DNA from: Bacillota bacterium
GTDB lineage: Bacteria; Bacillota; Clostridia; Christensenellales; Aristaeellaceae
Length of the DNA stretch: 64,000 bases
Reading direction: 5' to 3'
NCBI GenBank assembly: GCA_023411395.1
Contig: JAEYOV010000062.1
Coordinates: forward strand, 53,870 to 117,869
Both the position numbers and the translations under genes were made by a program. Positions 24,404-32,429 of the stretch are shown here, piece by piece. Every line of letters starts with the position of its first letter. Position 1 is the first letter of the stretch. Below the pieces are notes generated by a model. It was not told the DNA's origin and did no database searches. It worked only from the letters and a program-made list of their open reading frames with translations.

Positions 24404-25210
24404 TTACACCCCCTTCGCACCGTACTGCGCTTCGCATGTCCGGTGTTTCGCATTGTCGCTGCGCTCCAAAGGTCCAGGCTCGCCGTGCTCCCCCATCCGG
24501 CTCAATCGTCGCATCGCTTCGCTGCCGCTCGCGCTGCTCGTTTCGCCAGCCCCCTCCACACCGCCCATTTCCGCCACTGGCGGGGGCGGTGTTTCAGAGC
24601 CCTTGAGGCTCGGGTTCCAGGCGGCAAAGCGCCGGAGCATATTCAGGCCGTCCTCACCGCTCTTTTCAGGGTGGAACTGGGCTGCCACCACCGTGCCCTT
24701 TTGCGCCACGGCGGTAAACGGGATGCCGTAATGGGCGGTAGCTGTCGTCCATTCCGGGGAAATATCGGCCATCAGGTAGGAATGCACGAAGTACACACAG
24801 GGATGCTGGGCCGCGTCAAACAGCACGCAGTCCTTTGTGTCCAGCGTATTCCAGCCCATGTGGGGGATTTTAAGCCCCATTTCCGGAAAGCGGGTAATGG
24901 TGCCGGGCAAAAGTCCCAACCCCTCGTAATGACCGTTTTCCACGCTATCCTCATACATCAATTGCATTCCAAGGCAGATACCCAGGAAGGGGATATTCCG
25001 CCTGGCGACCTCCAGCGCAGCTTCGTACAAGCCCGATTCCTTCAAACGGGCCATGGCATCCCGGAAGGCGCCCACCCCCGGCAGCACCACGTGGTCCGCC
25101 GCCAGCACCCGGTCCGGGTCATCGGTTACTTCCGCCTGATGGCCCAGATATTCAAACGCCTTTTGCACGCTGCGCAGGTTACCCATGCCGTAATCCATGA
25201 TGGCGATCAT
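24404..25210 (-). CDS. hisH: Imidazole glycerol phosphate synthase, glutaminase subunit, with repeat-derived C-terminal tail
   Basis: Residues 1 to about 201 form a normal HisH class I glutaminase: IAIMDYGMGNLRSVQKAF, VVLPGVGAFRDAM, the nucleophile elbow FLGICLGMQLMYEDS, and HPEKSG with the triad His. HisH normally ends near FAAW. Here the frame runs on for about 67 more residues, rich in Pro, Gly, Ser and Glu, and most of that stretch is encoded by a dispersed repeat (24465-24612). The frame closes 2 nt before hisF. The tail probably hangs free, since the HisF interface is in the core. It supplies ammonia to HisF. The amidohydrolase stop lies 18 nt upstream. Confidence 0.93.
   Translation of the reverse strand: MIAIMDYGMGNLRSVQKAFEYLGHQAEVTDDPDRVLAADHVVLPGVGAFRDAMARLKESGLYEAALEVARRNIPFLGICLGMQLMYEDSVENGHYEGLGLLPGTITRFPEMGLKIPHMGWNTLDTKDCVLFDAAQHPCVYFVHSYLMADISPEWTTATAHYGIPFTAVAQKGTVVAAQFHPEKSGEDGLNMLRRFAAWNPSLKGSETPPPPVAEMGGVEGAGETSSASGSEAMRRLSRMGEHGEPGPLERSDNAKHRTCEAQYGAKGV
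24465..24612 (-). repeat. Dispersed repeat inside the 3' end of hisH
   Basis: On the minus strand: CTCAAGGGCTCTGAAACACC, hairpin CCGCCAGTGGCGG, GGGGCTGGCGAAACGAGC, GATTGAGCCGGATGGG, ending near ACCTTTGGAG. This is the same order as the long copy at 31.8 kb. It is translated in frame as the HisH tail (PPPPVAEMGGVEGAGETSS and following residues). Confidence 0.75.
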
Positions 25211-25228
25211 ATGAAACCTCCCTCAGCC

Positions 25229-26014
25229 TTAAAAACCAAGCAGGTTTTGGGCGTTTTTATAAAGCATTTTCTCCATATCCCCAGGCGAAAAGTTCAAGGC
25301 ATGCAAACGGTTCAACTCCTTAAGCGGCGTCCACATGGGGTAATCGGTACCGAAAAGCACCCTGTCCACACCGTAGCGGAGGATGATCTCCCTGGCCGCA
25401 TCCGGCGTAAGGGCGTACAGGCTGGAGGATGTGTCCACCCATACATTGGGTCGCCCGGCCAGAACCCTATGGGCGTCCTCCCACCGGGACCAGCCTCCCA
25501 GGTGGGCGCAGATGGTTTGCATGCGGGGGAACCTGTCCAGCACTTTTGCCATGCGCTCGGGCCGGCTGGTTTCATAGCGCCTGTCCCCGGTGTGGATGAG
25601 CAGCGGAATGCGCCCCTCAATGGCCTCGTAAATGGGGAACGCCTTTTCATCGTCGATGTTGAAATGCTGAAAATCCGGGTGCAGCTTCAGACCCTTGAGT
25701 CCAAGGGATATGGCTCTGTCGATCTCCTCCGCGATATGCTTATGATCCGGGTGCATGGTTAAAAAGCCAATCAGGTTTGCATGTCCGCGAACCGCCCCGG
25801 CGATAAAATCGTTGATACGCGCCACTTTTTCCCAGGTGACGGCCACGGAATGCACTGCCACTTTCGTGATTCCCGCCGCAGTTTCCTCCTTGAGCAGCGT
25901 TTGCAGCGTCCCATCGTGGCACATGGGGAGGCCATAGAACTCCCCAATGATGCCGGATGCCTTTTTCGCGATGGCATCGGGATAAATATGGGCATGAATG
26001 TCCAGGATGGGCAT
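25229..26014 (-). CDS. Amidohydrolase family metal-dependent hydrolase
   Basis: The 261-residue TIM-barrel protein has the amidohydrolase-2 pattern: N-terminal metal motif LDIHAHIYPD (HxH), GLKGLKLHPDFQHF, PLLIHTGD, TICAHLGGW and the late Asp in VLFGTDYPMW. Family members act as decarboxylases or hydrolases on small carboxylates; the substrate here cannot be deduced. It lies between purA and hisH on the same strand, 18 nt ahead of hisH, and is probably cotranscribed with hisH-hisF. A link between purine synthesis (AICAR) and this enzyme is only a neighbourhood hint. Confidence 0.82.
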   Translation of the reverse strand: MPILDIHAHIYPDAIAKKASGIIGEFYGLPMCHDGTLQTLLKEETAAGITKVAVHSVAVTWEKVARINDFIAGAVRGHANLIGFLTMHPDHKHIAEEIDRAISLGLKGLKLHPDFQHFNIDDEKAFPIYEAIEGRIPLLIHTGDRRYETSRPERMAKVLDRFPRMQTICAHLGGWSRWEDAHRVLAGRPNVWVDTSSSLYALTPDAAREIILRYGVDRVLFGTDYPMWTPLKELNRLHALNFSPGDMEKMLYKNAQNLLGF

Positions 26015-26038
26015 AAAGGCCTCCGAATAATCAGAAGA

Positions 26039-26057
26039 GTGCCGGTTTTCCCGGCAC
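26039..26057 (-). terminator. Hairpin downstream of purA
   Basis: A perfect 7-bp stem (GTGCCGG, 5-nt loop, CCGGCAC) lies about 10 nt after the purA stop, followed on the minus strand by TCTTCTGATT. The T-tract is poor, so read-through to the amidohydrolase is possible. Confidence 0.5.
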
Positions 26058-26066
26058 CCCTTTGTG

Positions 26067-27347
26067 CTATGCTTGGCGATATAAAATTTCTTCCCGCCGG
26101 GGGCCGTTGGACACCATGCGGATAGGCACCCCCAGCTGCCGTTCCAAAAAGGCTACGTACCGCTTGCAGTTTTCAGGCAATTGCTCAAATTGCCGGATGG
26201 ATCTGACATCGCACTCCCAGCCCGGGAGCATGGTATATACCGGCTTGGCACGCATGAGCTTTGGAGTGGTGGGGAACTGCTCAATCTTTTCTCCGTCGAT
26301 CTCATACGCTGTGCAGACGGGGATTTCCTTCAAATAGCCCAGCACGTCAAGGTTTGTGAGCACGGCCTCCGTACCGCCCTGGACCATTACGCCGTAGCGG
26401 CTGGCTACCGCGTCGAACCAGCCCACCCGGCGGGGCCGGCCTGTGGTGGCCCCGTATTCCCCGGCGTCGCCGCCCCGGTTGCGCAGCTCCACCGCCTCGT
26501 CGCCATCAAGCTCCGTCACAAAGGGACCCGCTCCCACACAGCTGGAGTAGGCTTTGGTAACGCAGTAAATATCCTTCATGTCCCATAGCGGAACGCCCGC
26601 ACCCACCGTGCCATACCCCGCCAGGGGCGAGGAGGAGGTGGTATAGGGGTAGATGCCGTGATCCGGGTCCCGGAGGGAACCAAGCTGCCCTTCCAGCAGA
26701 ATGGTCTTGCCCTCCTTCACAGCCTTGTGCAGGTACACGGTTGTGTCGCACACCATGGGCCGGATCAGCCTGGCCAGGGCCGTGTACGTTTCCACCAGCG
26801 AATCCACATCGATGGGAGGCTTGCCGTACAGGTTGGTCAACATGGTGTTTTTCAGCACAGCCACATTTTGAAGCTTTTCCCGAAGCAGGTTCTCATCATA
26901 AAGCTGGCACACCTGCAGGCCAATTTTCATGTATTTGTCGCCGTAAAAGGGAGCGATGCCCGATTTGGTGCTGCCAAAGGATTTGCCTCCCAGCCGCTCC
27001 TCCTCATACTTGTCAAAATCCACGTGATAGGGCATCATCACCTGGGCGCGGTCGGAAATCAGCACCTTGGGCTTGGGCACGCCGCGGCCGACCAGCGTAT
27101 TGAGCTCATGCAGCAATGCTTCGATATTGAAGGCCACGCCCGGCCCGATGATATTTACGATATGCTGGTGAAACACGCCGGAGGGCAGCAAATGCAGCGC
27201 GAACTTGCCGTATTCATTGATGATGGTATGCCCGGCATTGGCACCGCCCTGAAAGCGGACAACGATGTCGCTCTTCTCCGCCAGCACGTCCGTCACTTTT
27301 CCCTTGCCTTCGTCTCCCCAGTTGGCACCAACGATGGTACGGATCAT
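26067..27347 (-). CDS. purA: Adenylosuccinate synthetase
   Basis: The 426-residue protein starts MIRTIVGANWGDEGKGKVTD, with the GDEGKGK nucleotide loop. It also has GGANAGHTII, the GTTxR-like region, LLEGQLGSLRDPDHGIYPY, TTSSSPLAGYGT and TGRPRRVGWFDAV. It makes adenylosuccinate from IMP, Asp and GTP. ATG 27347 follows AAGGAGGGG; the 41 in-frame residues upstream overlap the promoter. The promoter carries an inverted repeat spanning its -10 box. Confidence 0.96.
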   Translation of the reverse strand: MIRTIVGANWGDEGKGKVTDVLAEKSDIVVRFQGGANAGHTIINEYGKFALHLLPSGVFHQHIVNIIGPGVAFNIEALLHELNTLVGRGVPKPKVLISDRAQVMMPYHVDFDKYEEERLGGKSFGSTKSGIAPFYGDKYMKIGLQVCQLYDENLLREKLQNVAVLKNTMLTNLYGKPPIDVDSLVETYTALARLIRPMVCDTTVYLHKAVKEGKTILLEGQLGSLRDPDHGIYPYTTSSSPLAGYGTVGAGVPLWDMKDIYCVTKAYSSCVGAGPFVTELDGDEAVELRNRGGDAGEYGATTGRPRRVGWFDAVASRYGVMVQGGTEAVLTNLDVLGYLKEIPVCTAYEIDGEKIEQFPTTPKLMRAKPVYTMLPGWECDVRSIRQFEQLPENCKRYVAFLERQLGVPIRMVSNGPRREEILYRQA

Positions 27348-27403
27348 GGAGGCCCCTCCTTCTGCCGCCAGCCTCTTTGCTAACGGCCATGGGCGCACAA
27401 CAA

Positions 27404-27446
27404 AAGCGCCCTTCCCTGTTATACAATACCAGGGCGCTTCTGTCAA
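27404..27446 (-). promoter_or_regulatory. purA promoter with dyad spanning the -10 box
   Basis: On the minus strand: TTGACA, 17-nt spacer, TATAAC. A 9-bp inverted repeat (AAGCGCCCT and AGGGCGCTT, 27404-27412 and 27431-27439) brackets the -10 box. Only one arm would be transcribed, so this is more likely a DNA operator than an RNA hairpin. The regulator is unknown. Confidence 0.7.
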
Positions 27447-27453
27447 CTGTCGG

Positions 27454-27475
27454 AAAAATGACGCCGTCATTTTTT
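27454..27475. terminator. Bidirectional terminator after dapL
   Basis: AAAAATGACG and CGTCATTTTT form a perfect palindromic hairpin with T-runs on both strands. It lies about 30 nt after the dapL stop and just upstream of the purA -35 box. Confidence 0.7.
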
Positions 27476-27506
27476 AAGGCTGCATTTTTCGCTGTGGCTT
27501 TATGCT

Positions 27507-28736
27507 TTACTTAAGCCCGTCAAGCCTTTCCGTAGCCCTTAATGTGTTTTCTCTCGTATTGAAGGCGGTCAGGCGGAAGTACCCTTCGCCGCTGGGCCCG
27601 AAGCCGGAGCCCGGCGTACCTACCAGATACAGTTTTTTCAGCAGCAGGTCAAAGAAATCCCAGGAGGTCATGCCTCCGGGCACCTTCAGCCAGATGTAGG
27701 GGGCGTCCACACCGCCAAACACCTTCATCCCCTGGGCCAATAGCGCGTCCCGGATGATCTTCGCGTTTTCCATGTAGTAGGCGATGGTTTCCCTGATTTG
27801 CTTCTGCCCTTCGGGCGTATACACTGCGGCCGCCCCCACCTGAACAGGGTAGCTGACGCCGTTGAACTTGGTGGCCATGCGCCGCTTCCACAGGCCGTTC
27901 AGCGTTACCTTTTCCCCATTTGCGCCCAAACCCTTCACGGCGTGGGGCACTATGGTATAGGCGCAGCGTACACCTGTAAAACCTGCGGTCTTGGAGAAGG
28001 AGTTGCACTCGATGGCCACTTCCTTGGCGCCCTCCACCTCGTAGATGGACAGGGGAATTTGAGGCCTTGTGACATAAGCCCGGTAGGCGGCGTCGTAGAT
28101 GATGATGCTGCCATGCTCCCTGGCGTAATCCACAAACACCTTCAACTGCTCTTTGGTGAGCGTGGTACCCGTGGGGTTGTTGGGATAGCATAGGTAGATC
28201 ACATCCACCGGCTCCTTGGGGAGATCGGGCACAAATCCGTTTTCTTCATTACAGGATAGGTATGTAAGGTTGGTCCATTTCCCGTCCGGGCCATAATCAC
28301 CGGCCCGGCCCGCCATGGCATTGCTGTCCACGTACACAGGGTACACGGGATCGGTGACGGCCACGCGGCAGTCCGTGGAAAACAGCTCCTGGATATTGCC
28401 TACGTCGCACTTGGCTCCGTCGGAAATGAAAACCTCGTCATATTCCAACTGGACGCCCCGTGACGCGTAATCGCTTTCCCGGATGGCGTTTACCAGAAAA
28501 TCGTAGCCGAAATCCGGACCGTATCCTTTGAAGGTGCGCGCGTCGGCCATTTCATCCACAGCCCTGTGCAGGGCCGAGATCACGGCAGGGCATAGCGGCT
28601 GGGTCACATCGCCAATACCCAGACGGATGATATCCGCAGCCGGGTTTTCCCCCGCAAAGGCTTTCACACGGCGGGCAATCTCAGCGAAAAGATAAGAACC
28701 GGGCAGCTTTTGATAATTTTCATTGATGCGCAGCAT
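27507..28736 (-). CDS. dapL: LL-diaminopimelate aminotransferase
   Basis: This is a 409-residue fold-type I PLP enzyme. It begins MLRINENYQKLPGSYLFAEI, the DapL hallmark, with RLGIGDVTQPL, CYPNNPTGT, IIYDAAYRAY and the PLP lysine in IECNSFSKTAGFTGVR. It converts tetrahydrodipicolinate to LL-diaminopimelate in one step, avoiding the acylated intermediates. ATG 28736 fits the family length and has GGAAAGGAAAAG upstream; the extra in-frame residues are ignored. It lies 44 nt after dapF. With asd-dapA-dapB and dapF this completes the route from aspartyl phosphate to meso-DAP. Confidence 0.95.
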   Translation of the reverse strand: MLRINENYQKLPGSYLFAEIARRVKAFAGENPAADIIRLGIGDVTQPLCPAVISALHRAVDEMADARTFKGYGPDFGYDFLVNAIRESDYASRGVQLEYDEVFISDGAKCDVGNIQELFSTDCRVAVTDPVYPVYVDSNAMAGRAGDYGPDGKWTNLTYLSCNEENGFVPDLPKEPVDVIYLCYPNNPTGTTLTKEQLKVFVDYAREHGSIIIYDAAYRAYVTRPQIPLSIYEVEGAKEVAIECNSFSKTAGFTGVRCAYTIVPHAVKGLGANGEKVTLNGLWKRRMATKFNGVSYPVQVGAAAVYTPEGQKQIRETIAYYMENAKIIRDALLAQGMKVFGGVDAPYIWLKVPGGMTSWDFFDLLLKKLYLVGTPGSGFGPSGEGYFRLTAFNTRENTLRATERLDGLK

Positions 28737-28780
28737 ACTTTTCCTTTCCTCCTTTACGGTCGTATCATCAGCATGGTATT

Positions 28781-29614
28781 TTACTTTAGCCAATCTCCGT
28801 CAAACACAAATTCCCCCGGCCCTTCCTGATAGACGTGGTTGTCCCTGGCGGACCAAAACACCTGCAAATTGCCGCCCAGAAGCTGCAAGGTGGCCTGGCG
28901 GTCGGCCTTCCCCCGTAAAACCGCCGCCACCAGCGACGCGCAGGCCCCGGTACCGCAGGCCAGCGTTTCCCCCGTGCCCCGCTCCCAAACCCGCATTTGT
29001 ATCAGGTCGCGGCGGATGATCCTTACAAATTCTACATTGGTACGCTGGGGAAAGAGGGGATGGTTTTCAATGGCGGGGCCCACCACGGGTAGGTTCACAA
29101 GCTCCGGGTCGTCCACGAACAGTACTGCGTGGGGATTGCCCATGCTGACGCAGGTGATCTGATACGTATGCCCTGCCGCCTGGATGCGCTGATCCAGCAC
29201 CATTTCCCCCGGCAGATCCACCGGGACAAGCTTCGGATTCAGCTCCGGCGAACCCATGTCCACCCGTACCTTTTGCACCAGGCCGTTTTCCACGGTGAGC
29301 TTCAATGGCCGGAGCCCACTTACGGTGCGCAGCGTGATCTCCGTCTTTTGGGTCAGCCCCCGCTCATACACGTACTTGCCTATACACCGGGAGGCGTTGC
29401 CGCACATTTGTGCCTCGCTGCCGTCGGCATTGAATATCCGCATCCCGAAATCCGCCGTATCGCTGGGCTCGATCAAAACCAGGCCGTCCGCCCCCACGCC
29501 AAAGTGAGACCGGCTCATAGCAACGGCCAATTCACGGGGATTCTGTACAATCTCCTCAAAACAATTCACATAAATATAATCGTTGCCTATCCCGTGCATC
29601 TTGGTAAACCGCAT
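28781..29614 (-). CDS. dapF: Diaminopimelate epimerase
   Basis: The 277-residue protein begins MRFTKMHGIGNDYIYVNCFE. It has both catalytic cysteine motifs: SEAQMCGNASRCIGKY (first Cys) and TLACGTGACASLVAAV (second Cys), plus GNPHAVLFVDDPE. It interconverts LL- and meso-DAP for peptidoglycan and lysine. ATG 29614 has AGGAGC at 9-nt spacing. A TATAAT-like box lies about 50 nt upstream, but its -35 is poor. It is cotranscribed with dapL. Confidence 0.95.
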   Translation of the reverse strand: MRFTKMHGIGNDYIYVNCFEEIVQNPRELAVAMSRSHFGVGADGLVLIEPSDTADFGMRIFNADGSEAQMCGNASRCIGKYVYERGLTQKTEITLRTVSGLRPLKLTVENGLVQKVRVDMGSPELNPKLVPVDLPGEMVLDQRIQAAGHTYQITCVSMGNPHAVLFVDDPELVNLPVVGPAIENHPLFPQRTNVEFVRIIRRDLIQMRVWERGTGETLACGTGACASLVAAVLRGKADRQATLQLLGGNLQVFWSARDNHVYQEGPGEFVFDGDWLK

Positions 29615-29748
29615 GACAACCGCTCCTTTTCTTGCGGAATTGCAGGGATGTTTAACTCGTATTATATGGGAAAGTCCGAAAAACTTCCACAGAAAGCAAA
29701 AAAGATGTGATTTTGTCATATATTTGTAATAAATTGTTAAGGCCGTTG

Positions 29749-29777
29749 TTGACGAATGTTCGTCCCAATTCTATAAT
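29749..29777 (+). promoter_or_regulatory. Promoter with a dyad between -35 and -10 (NAGPA gene)
   Basis: TTGACG (29749), 17-nt spacer, TATAAT (29772). A perfect dyad GACGAA-TG-TTCGTC (29751-29764) overlaps the -35 and fills most of the spacer. It resembles an operator. It is not the LexA spacing. Confidence 0.7.
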
Positions 29778-29824
29778 AAAAGGACAGGCTATGGCATATA
29801 CCTTGTCCAAGGAGGTGTGTATGC

Positions 29825-30781
29825 ATGCAGATGTTCCGTAAAATGACCGCCATTGTGGTGGCGATACTCCTTTTTCTGCCCATAAACCCCGCACTGGTGG
29901 AGGAAGGGTCATCCCCGGCGGAAACAGGCGATCCCCCGGCGTTTGATCCCTTGATCGAGGGGGGATACCTTCCCGAGGGAATGGAACCTTACTTTGTTAA
30001 GGATTGGGAAAATGGCGCCTGGCTGTATGTGACCCAGGATCTACGGGTGGAGATCACCCGCTACCGCCGTGTAACACCCACCAAACTGGTATGGTACATC
30101 GCGGACATACGCAGCGAAAAAGAGGCCCTTCGCACCATCAGCTTCAACGAGGAGAGGCCCGGCCGTACCAACGGCTTGCCGGAAATCATAGCGCAGAACC
30201 ACAAGGTGGTCTACGCCCAGAGCGGTGATTTTTACTCTTACCGGGTGGCCAACGACAAGCGCACCGGCGTCATCATCCGAAACGGCAAAATCATTCACAG
30301 CAAGACGTACTCCAAGTCCATCATGAATTTGCCCAGCCTGGACACAGCCGCCTTCTTCCCCAATGGAGATATGAAGGTGTTTGAATCCTATGAGCTTTCC
30401 GCCCAGGAGTACATTGACATGGGCGCAACCGAAGTGTTGTCCTTCGGCCCCATCCTTTTGCGGGACGGCGTGATAAATCCCGTGATGTACACCAACTTTA
30501 CCCACGAGGAGCCCCGCAGCGCCATCGGCATCATCGGGCCGGGCCACTACATCGGCTTGCTGGTGGAGGGCCGCACCGAATTCTCAGAGGGATGCGGCCT
30601 GAAGTTCATGGCGGAAACGCTATCCGATCTGGGCTGCACCGACGCGCTGAATCTGGACGGCGGCGGCACCGCAGCCATGGTATTCATGGGCGAAAGCGTG
30701 GAGCTTGGCAGCGGTCAGGGTGCTTCCGAAAACGCCCGGGCCATCCCGGATATCCTTGCCATCGGTACCTATGAAGAATGA
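29825..30781 (+). CDS. Secreted phosphodiester glycosidase (NAGPA) family protein
   Basis: The 318-residue protein has an N-terminal signal peptide (MFRKMTAIVVAILLFLPINP). A NAGPA domain follows, containing NGDFY-like QSGDFYSYRV, VIIRNGKIIHS, FGPILLRDGVI, RSAIGIIGPGHY and the conserved end DALNLDGGGTAAMVF. Relatives cleave phosphodiester-linked sugars and occur in exopolysaccharide or wall teichoic modification. Export across the membrane is likely. It is preceded by a strong promoter with a dyad and overlaps a possible start of the downstream aldolase gene. Confidence 0.85.
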   Translation: MQMFRKMTAIVVAILLFLPINPALVEEGSSPAETGDPPAFDPLIEGGYLPEGMEPYFVKDWENGAWLYVTQDLRVEITRYRRVTPTKLVWYIADIRSEKEALRTISFNEERPGRTNGLPEIIAQNHKVVYAQSGDFYSYRVANDKRTGVIIRNGKIIHSKTYSKSIMNLPSLDTAAFFPNGDMKVFESYELSAQEYIDMGATEVLSFGPILLRDGVINPVMYTNFTHEEPRSAIGIIGPGHYIGLLVEGRTEFSEGCGLKFMAETLSDLGCTDALNLDGGGTAAMVFMGESVELGSGQGASENARAIPDILAIGTYEE

Positions 30782-30798
30782 GAAAAGGCGGCGTACAA

Positions 30799-31830
30799 AT
30801 GATCCCGTTTTGCAGCGACTACCAGGAAGGGGCCCATCCCACGATATTGGAAAAGCTGGCGTCCATCAATTTCACGCAAAATCCGGGCTACGGAACGGAC
30901 GGTATCTGCCATGAGGCAGCGGCGCTGATAAAGGATAAATGTCATTGCCCGGACGCCGACATCCACTTTCTGGTGGGTGGCACGCAAACCAACACTGCCG
31001 TGATCTCCGCCGCGCTGCGGCCGCACCAGGGCGTATTGTGCGCACATACCGGGCATATCAACGTCCATGAGACGGGCGCCATCGAGGCCACCGGCCATAA
31101 GGTGCTGGCTATCCAAAGCCCCGACGGCAAAATTACCGCCGAACAAGTGGAAAGGGAAGTTTTGCTTCAGGCGGACTTCGAGCATACTGTCAAGCCCGGC
31201 ATGGTATACGTTTCCTTCTCCACCGAGGTAGGCACCCTCTACACCCCTCAGGAGCTTGCCGCTCTGCGCAGGGTATGCGACAAGCATCATCTGTACCTGT
31301 TCCTGGACGGTGCGCGCCTGGGCTACGGCCTGTGCGGGGAAGGTAACGATGTTTCCCTCCCCGACATCGCAAGGCTTTGTGACGTGTTCTACATCGGCGG
31401 CACCAAGGTGGGCGCGCTGTTCGGCGAGGCGGCAGTGATCACAAACCCCGCATTGAAGCCCGACTTCCGCTACTTCATCAAGCAACGCGGTGGATTATTG
31501 GCCAAGGGCTGGCTGCTTGGCGTGCAATTCCTGGCCCTGTTTCAGGAAGACAGGTATTTCACCATCGCCGCCCACGCCCAAAGGATGGCTATGATGATCC
31601 GGGACACGCTGCACCGCATGAACATCCCATTCCTCATTGATTCCCCCACCAACCAGCAGTTCCCCATCCTGCCGGATGATGTCCTTGCAAAGCTTTCGGA
31701 CAAATACGCCTTCTCCTTCTGGGAAAAGACCGATGCCGCCCACACAGCCGTCCGCATCTGCACCTCCTGGGCCACCCGGGAAGAAGACGTGCTGGCGCTG
31801 ATACGGGACTTAGGGGACGCTGTCCCCTAA
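30799..31830 (+). CDS. Threonine aldolase / beta-eliminating lyase family PLP enzyme
   Basis: The protein has about 343 residues and starts MIPFCSDYQEGAHPTILEKL. Fold-type I PLP features are GGTQTNTAVIS, GHINVHETGAIE, YLFLDGARLGYGL, and FYIGGTKVGALFGEA with the PLP lysine. The group includes low-specificity L-threonine aldolases. ATG 30799 follows AAAGGCGG; an ATG at 30778 overlapping the previous stop is an alternative. The last residues (GDAVP and the stop) are encoded by the palindrome GGGGACGCTGTCCCC of a dispersed repeat, suggesting the native end was replaced. Probably cotranscribed with the NAGPA gene. Confidence 0.85.
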   Translation: MIPFCSDYQEGAHPTILEKLASINFTQNPGYGTDGICHEAAALIKDKCHCPDADIHFLVGGTQTNTAVISAALRPHQGVLCAHTGHINVHETGAIEATGHKVLAIQSPDGKITAEQVEREVLLQADFEHTVKPGMVYVSFSTEVGTLYTPQELAALRRVCDKHHLYLFLDGARLGYGLCGEGNDVSLPDIARLCDVFYIGGTKVGALFGEAAVITNPALKPDFRYFIKQRGGLLAKGWLLGVQFLALFQEDRYFTIAAHAQRMAMMIRDTLHRMNIPFLIDSPTNQQFPILPDDVLAKLSDKYAFSFWEKTDAAHTAVRICTSWATREEDVLALIRDLGDAVP

Positions 31831-31970
31831 GAACCCCTGCCAAAGGGCTCCGGAACCGAGCGCCGCCTGTGGCGGATGAAGCGAGGTGGAGGAGGCTGGC
31901 GAAACCAGCGATGCAAGCGGCAGCGCAGCAGCGCGCCGATTGAGCCAGATGGGAATATCCCTTTGGAATC
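31810..31970 (+). repeat. Dispersed composite element, long form
   Basis: The order on the plus strand is: hairpin TTAGGGGACG-CTGTCCCCTAA, then GAACCCCTGCCAAAGGG, CTCCGGAACCGAGCGCC, hairpin CCGCCTGTGGCGG, GGAGGAGGCTGGCGAAACC, GATTGAGCCAGATGGG and AATATCCCTTTGGAATCCC. The outer arms CCAAAGGG/CCCTTTGG are the same as in the short copies at 32.4 kb, where the roughly 110-bp core is absent. It begins inside the aldolase stop region. This copy links the short and core-only copies into one family. Confidence 0.8.
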
Positions 31971-32307
31971 CCAAATTTGATAAAAATAAAAAGCCTGTCC
32001 TTTCCATGCAATACACAAGCGGAAAAGGCAGAAAGGCAGATTTCGATGTTCCTCAAGGCCCTCGAAAAAGATCAGCTCATATGCCATTTGAAAATGCGAA
32101 TGCAACGATGAACACTTGCTCATAGAGAATAAACAAACTCTGCGCGCTGTCATCCTGAGAAGCGGAGCGGCGAAGGATCTTAGCGCAGCATAAAACACCA
32201 AGATCCTTCATTTCGATCAGGATGACAGTCTGCGCGATTGGAATCACTTTCAGAGCTCCTGCTCATCGATGCACTAATGGTTTGGTTTGGCATCAAGAAA
32301 TACGAAA
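31971..32307. other. Non-coding stretch between convergent genes
   Basis: Between the composite element and the pheT terminator I see no gene with a ribosome site or family pattern. It holds one 82-bp palindromic element (32147-32228). The rest is AT-richer sequence without clear features. Confidence 0.5.
32147..32228. repeat. 82-bp palindromic element
   Basis: The ends are a perfect 12-bp inverted repeat (CTGTCATCCTGA / TCAGGATGACAG). An inner 10-bp inverted repeat (GAAGGATCTT / AAGATCCTTC) follows after about 10 nt. This resembles the TGTCATTCTGAGC-type intergenic palindromes seen in many bacteria. It has no coding capacity. Confidence 0.7.
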
Positions 32308-32352
32308 AAACCGTCCCTTCCGCTGGTCATATGCTACGGAAGAGACGGTTTA
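32308..32352 (-). terminator. Terminator downstream of pheT
   Basis: On the minus strand, a stem AAACCGTCTCTTCCG / CGGAAGGGACGGTTT (one mismatch) is followed by TTTCG. It lies after the double-hairpin repeat that abuts the pheT stop. Confidence 0.7.
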
Positions 32353-32363
32353 AATGATTCCCT

Positions 32364-32429
32364 TATCATAGGGATTCCAAAAGGGCTTTGTCCCTTTGGC
32401 AGGAGTGCAGGGGACAGCGTCCCCTGCTA
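32364..32429 (-). repeat. Dispersed double-hairpin element, short form, abutting the pheT stop
   Basis: On the minus strand, directly after the pheT TAG: hairpin GCAGGGGACG-CTGTCCCCTGC, ACTCCTG, hairpin CCAAAGGGAC-AAAGCCCTTTTGG, AATCCCTATGATA. It has the same order and orientation relative to the upstream gene as the copies at 0.6 and 57.1 kb. Confidence 0.8.

Noticed and set aside
24443..25762. Plus-strand frame of about 440 codons opposite hisH and the amidohydrolase
   Set aside because: Both minus-strand genes have clear catalytic motifs; this is an opposite-strand shadow.
29751..29764. LexA/SOS box
   Set aside because: The half-sites are separated by 2 nt, not by the 4 nt required in CGAAC-N4-GTTCG.
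31886..32125. Small plus-strand frame of about 79 codons downstream of the aldolase
   Set aside because: Its first half is the dispersed repeat and it has no ribosome site or protein-like composition.
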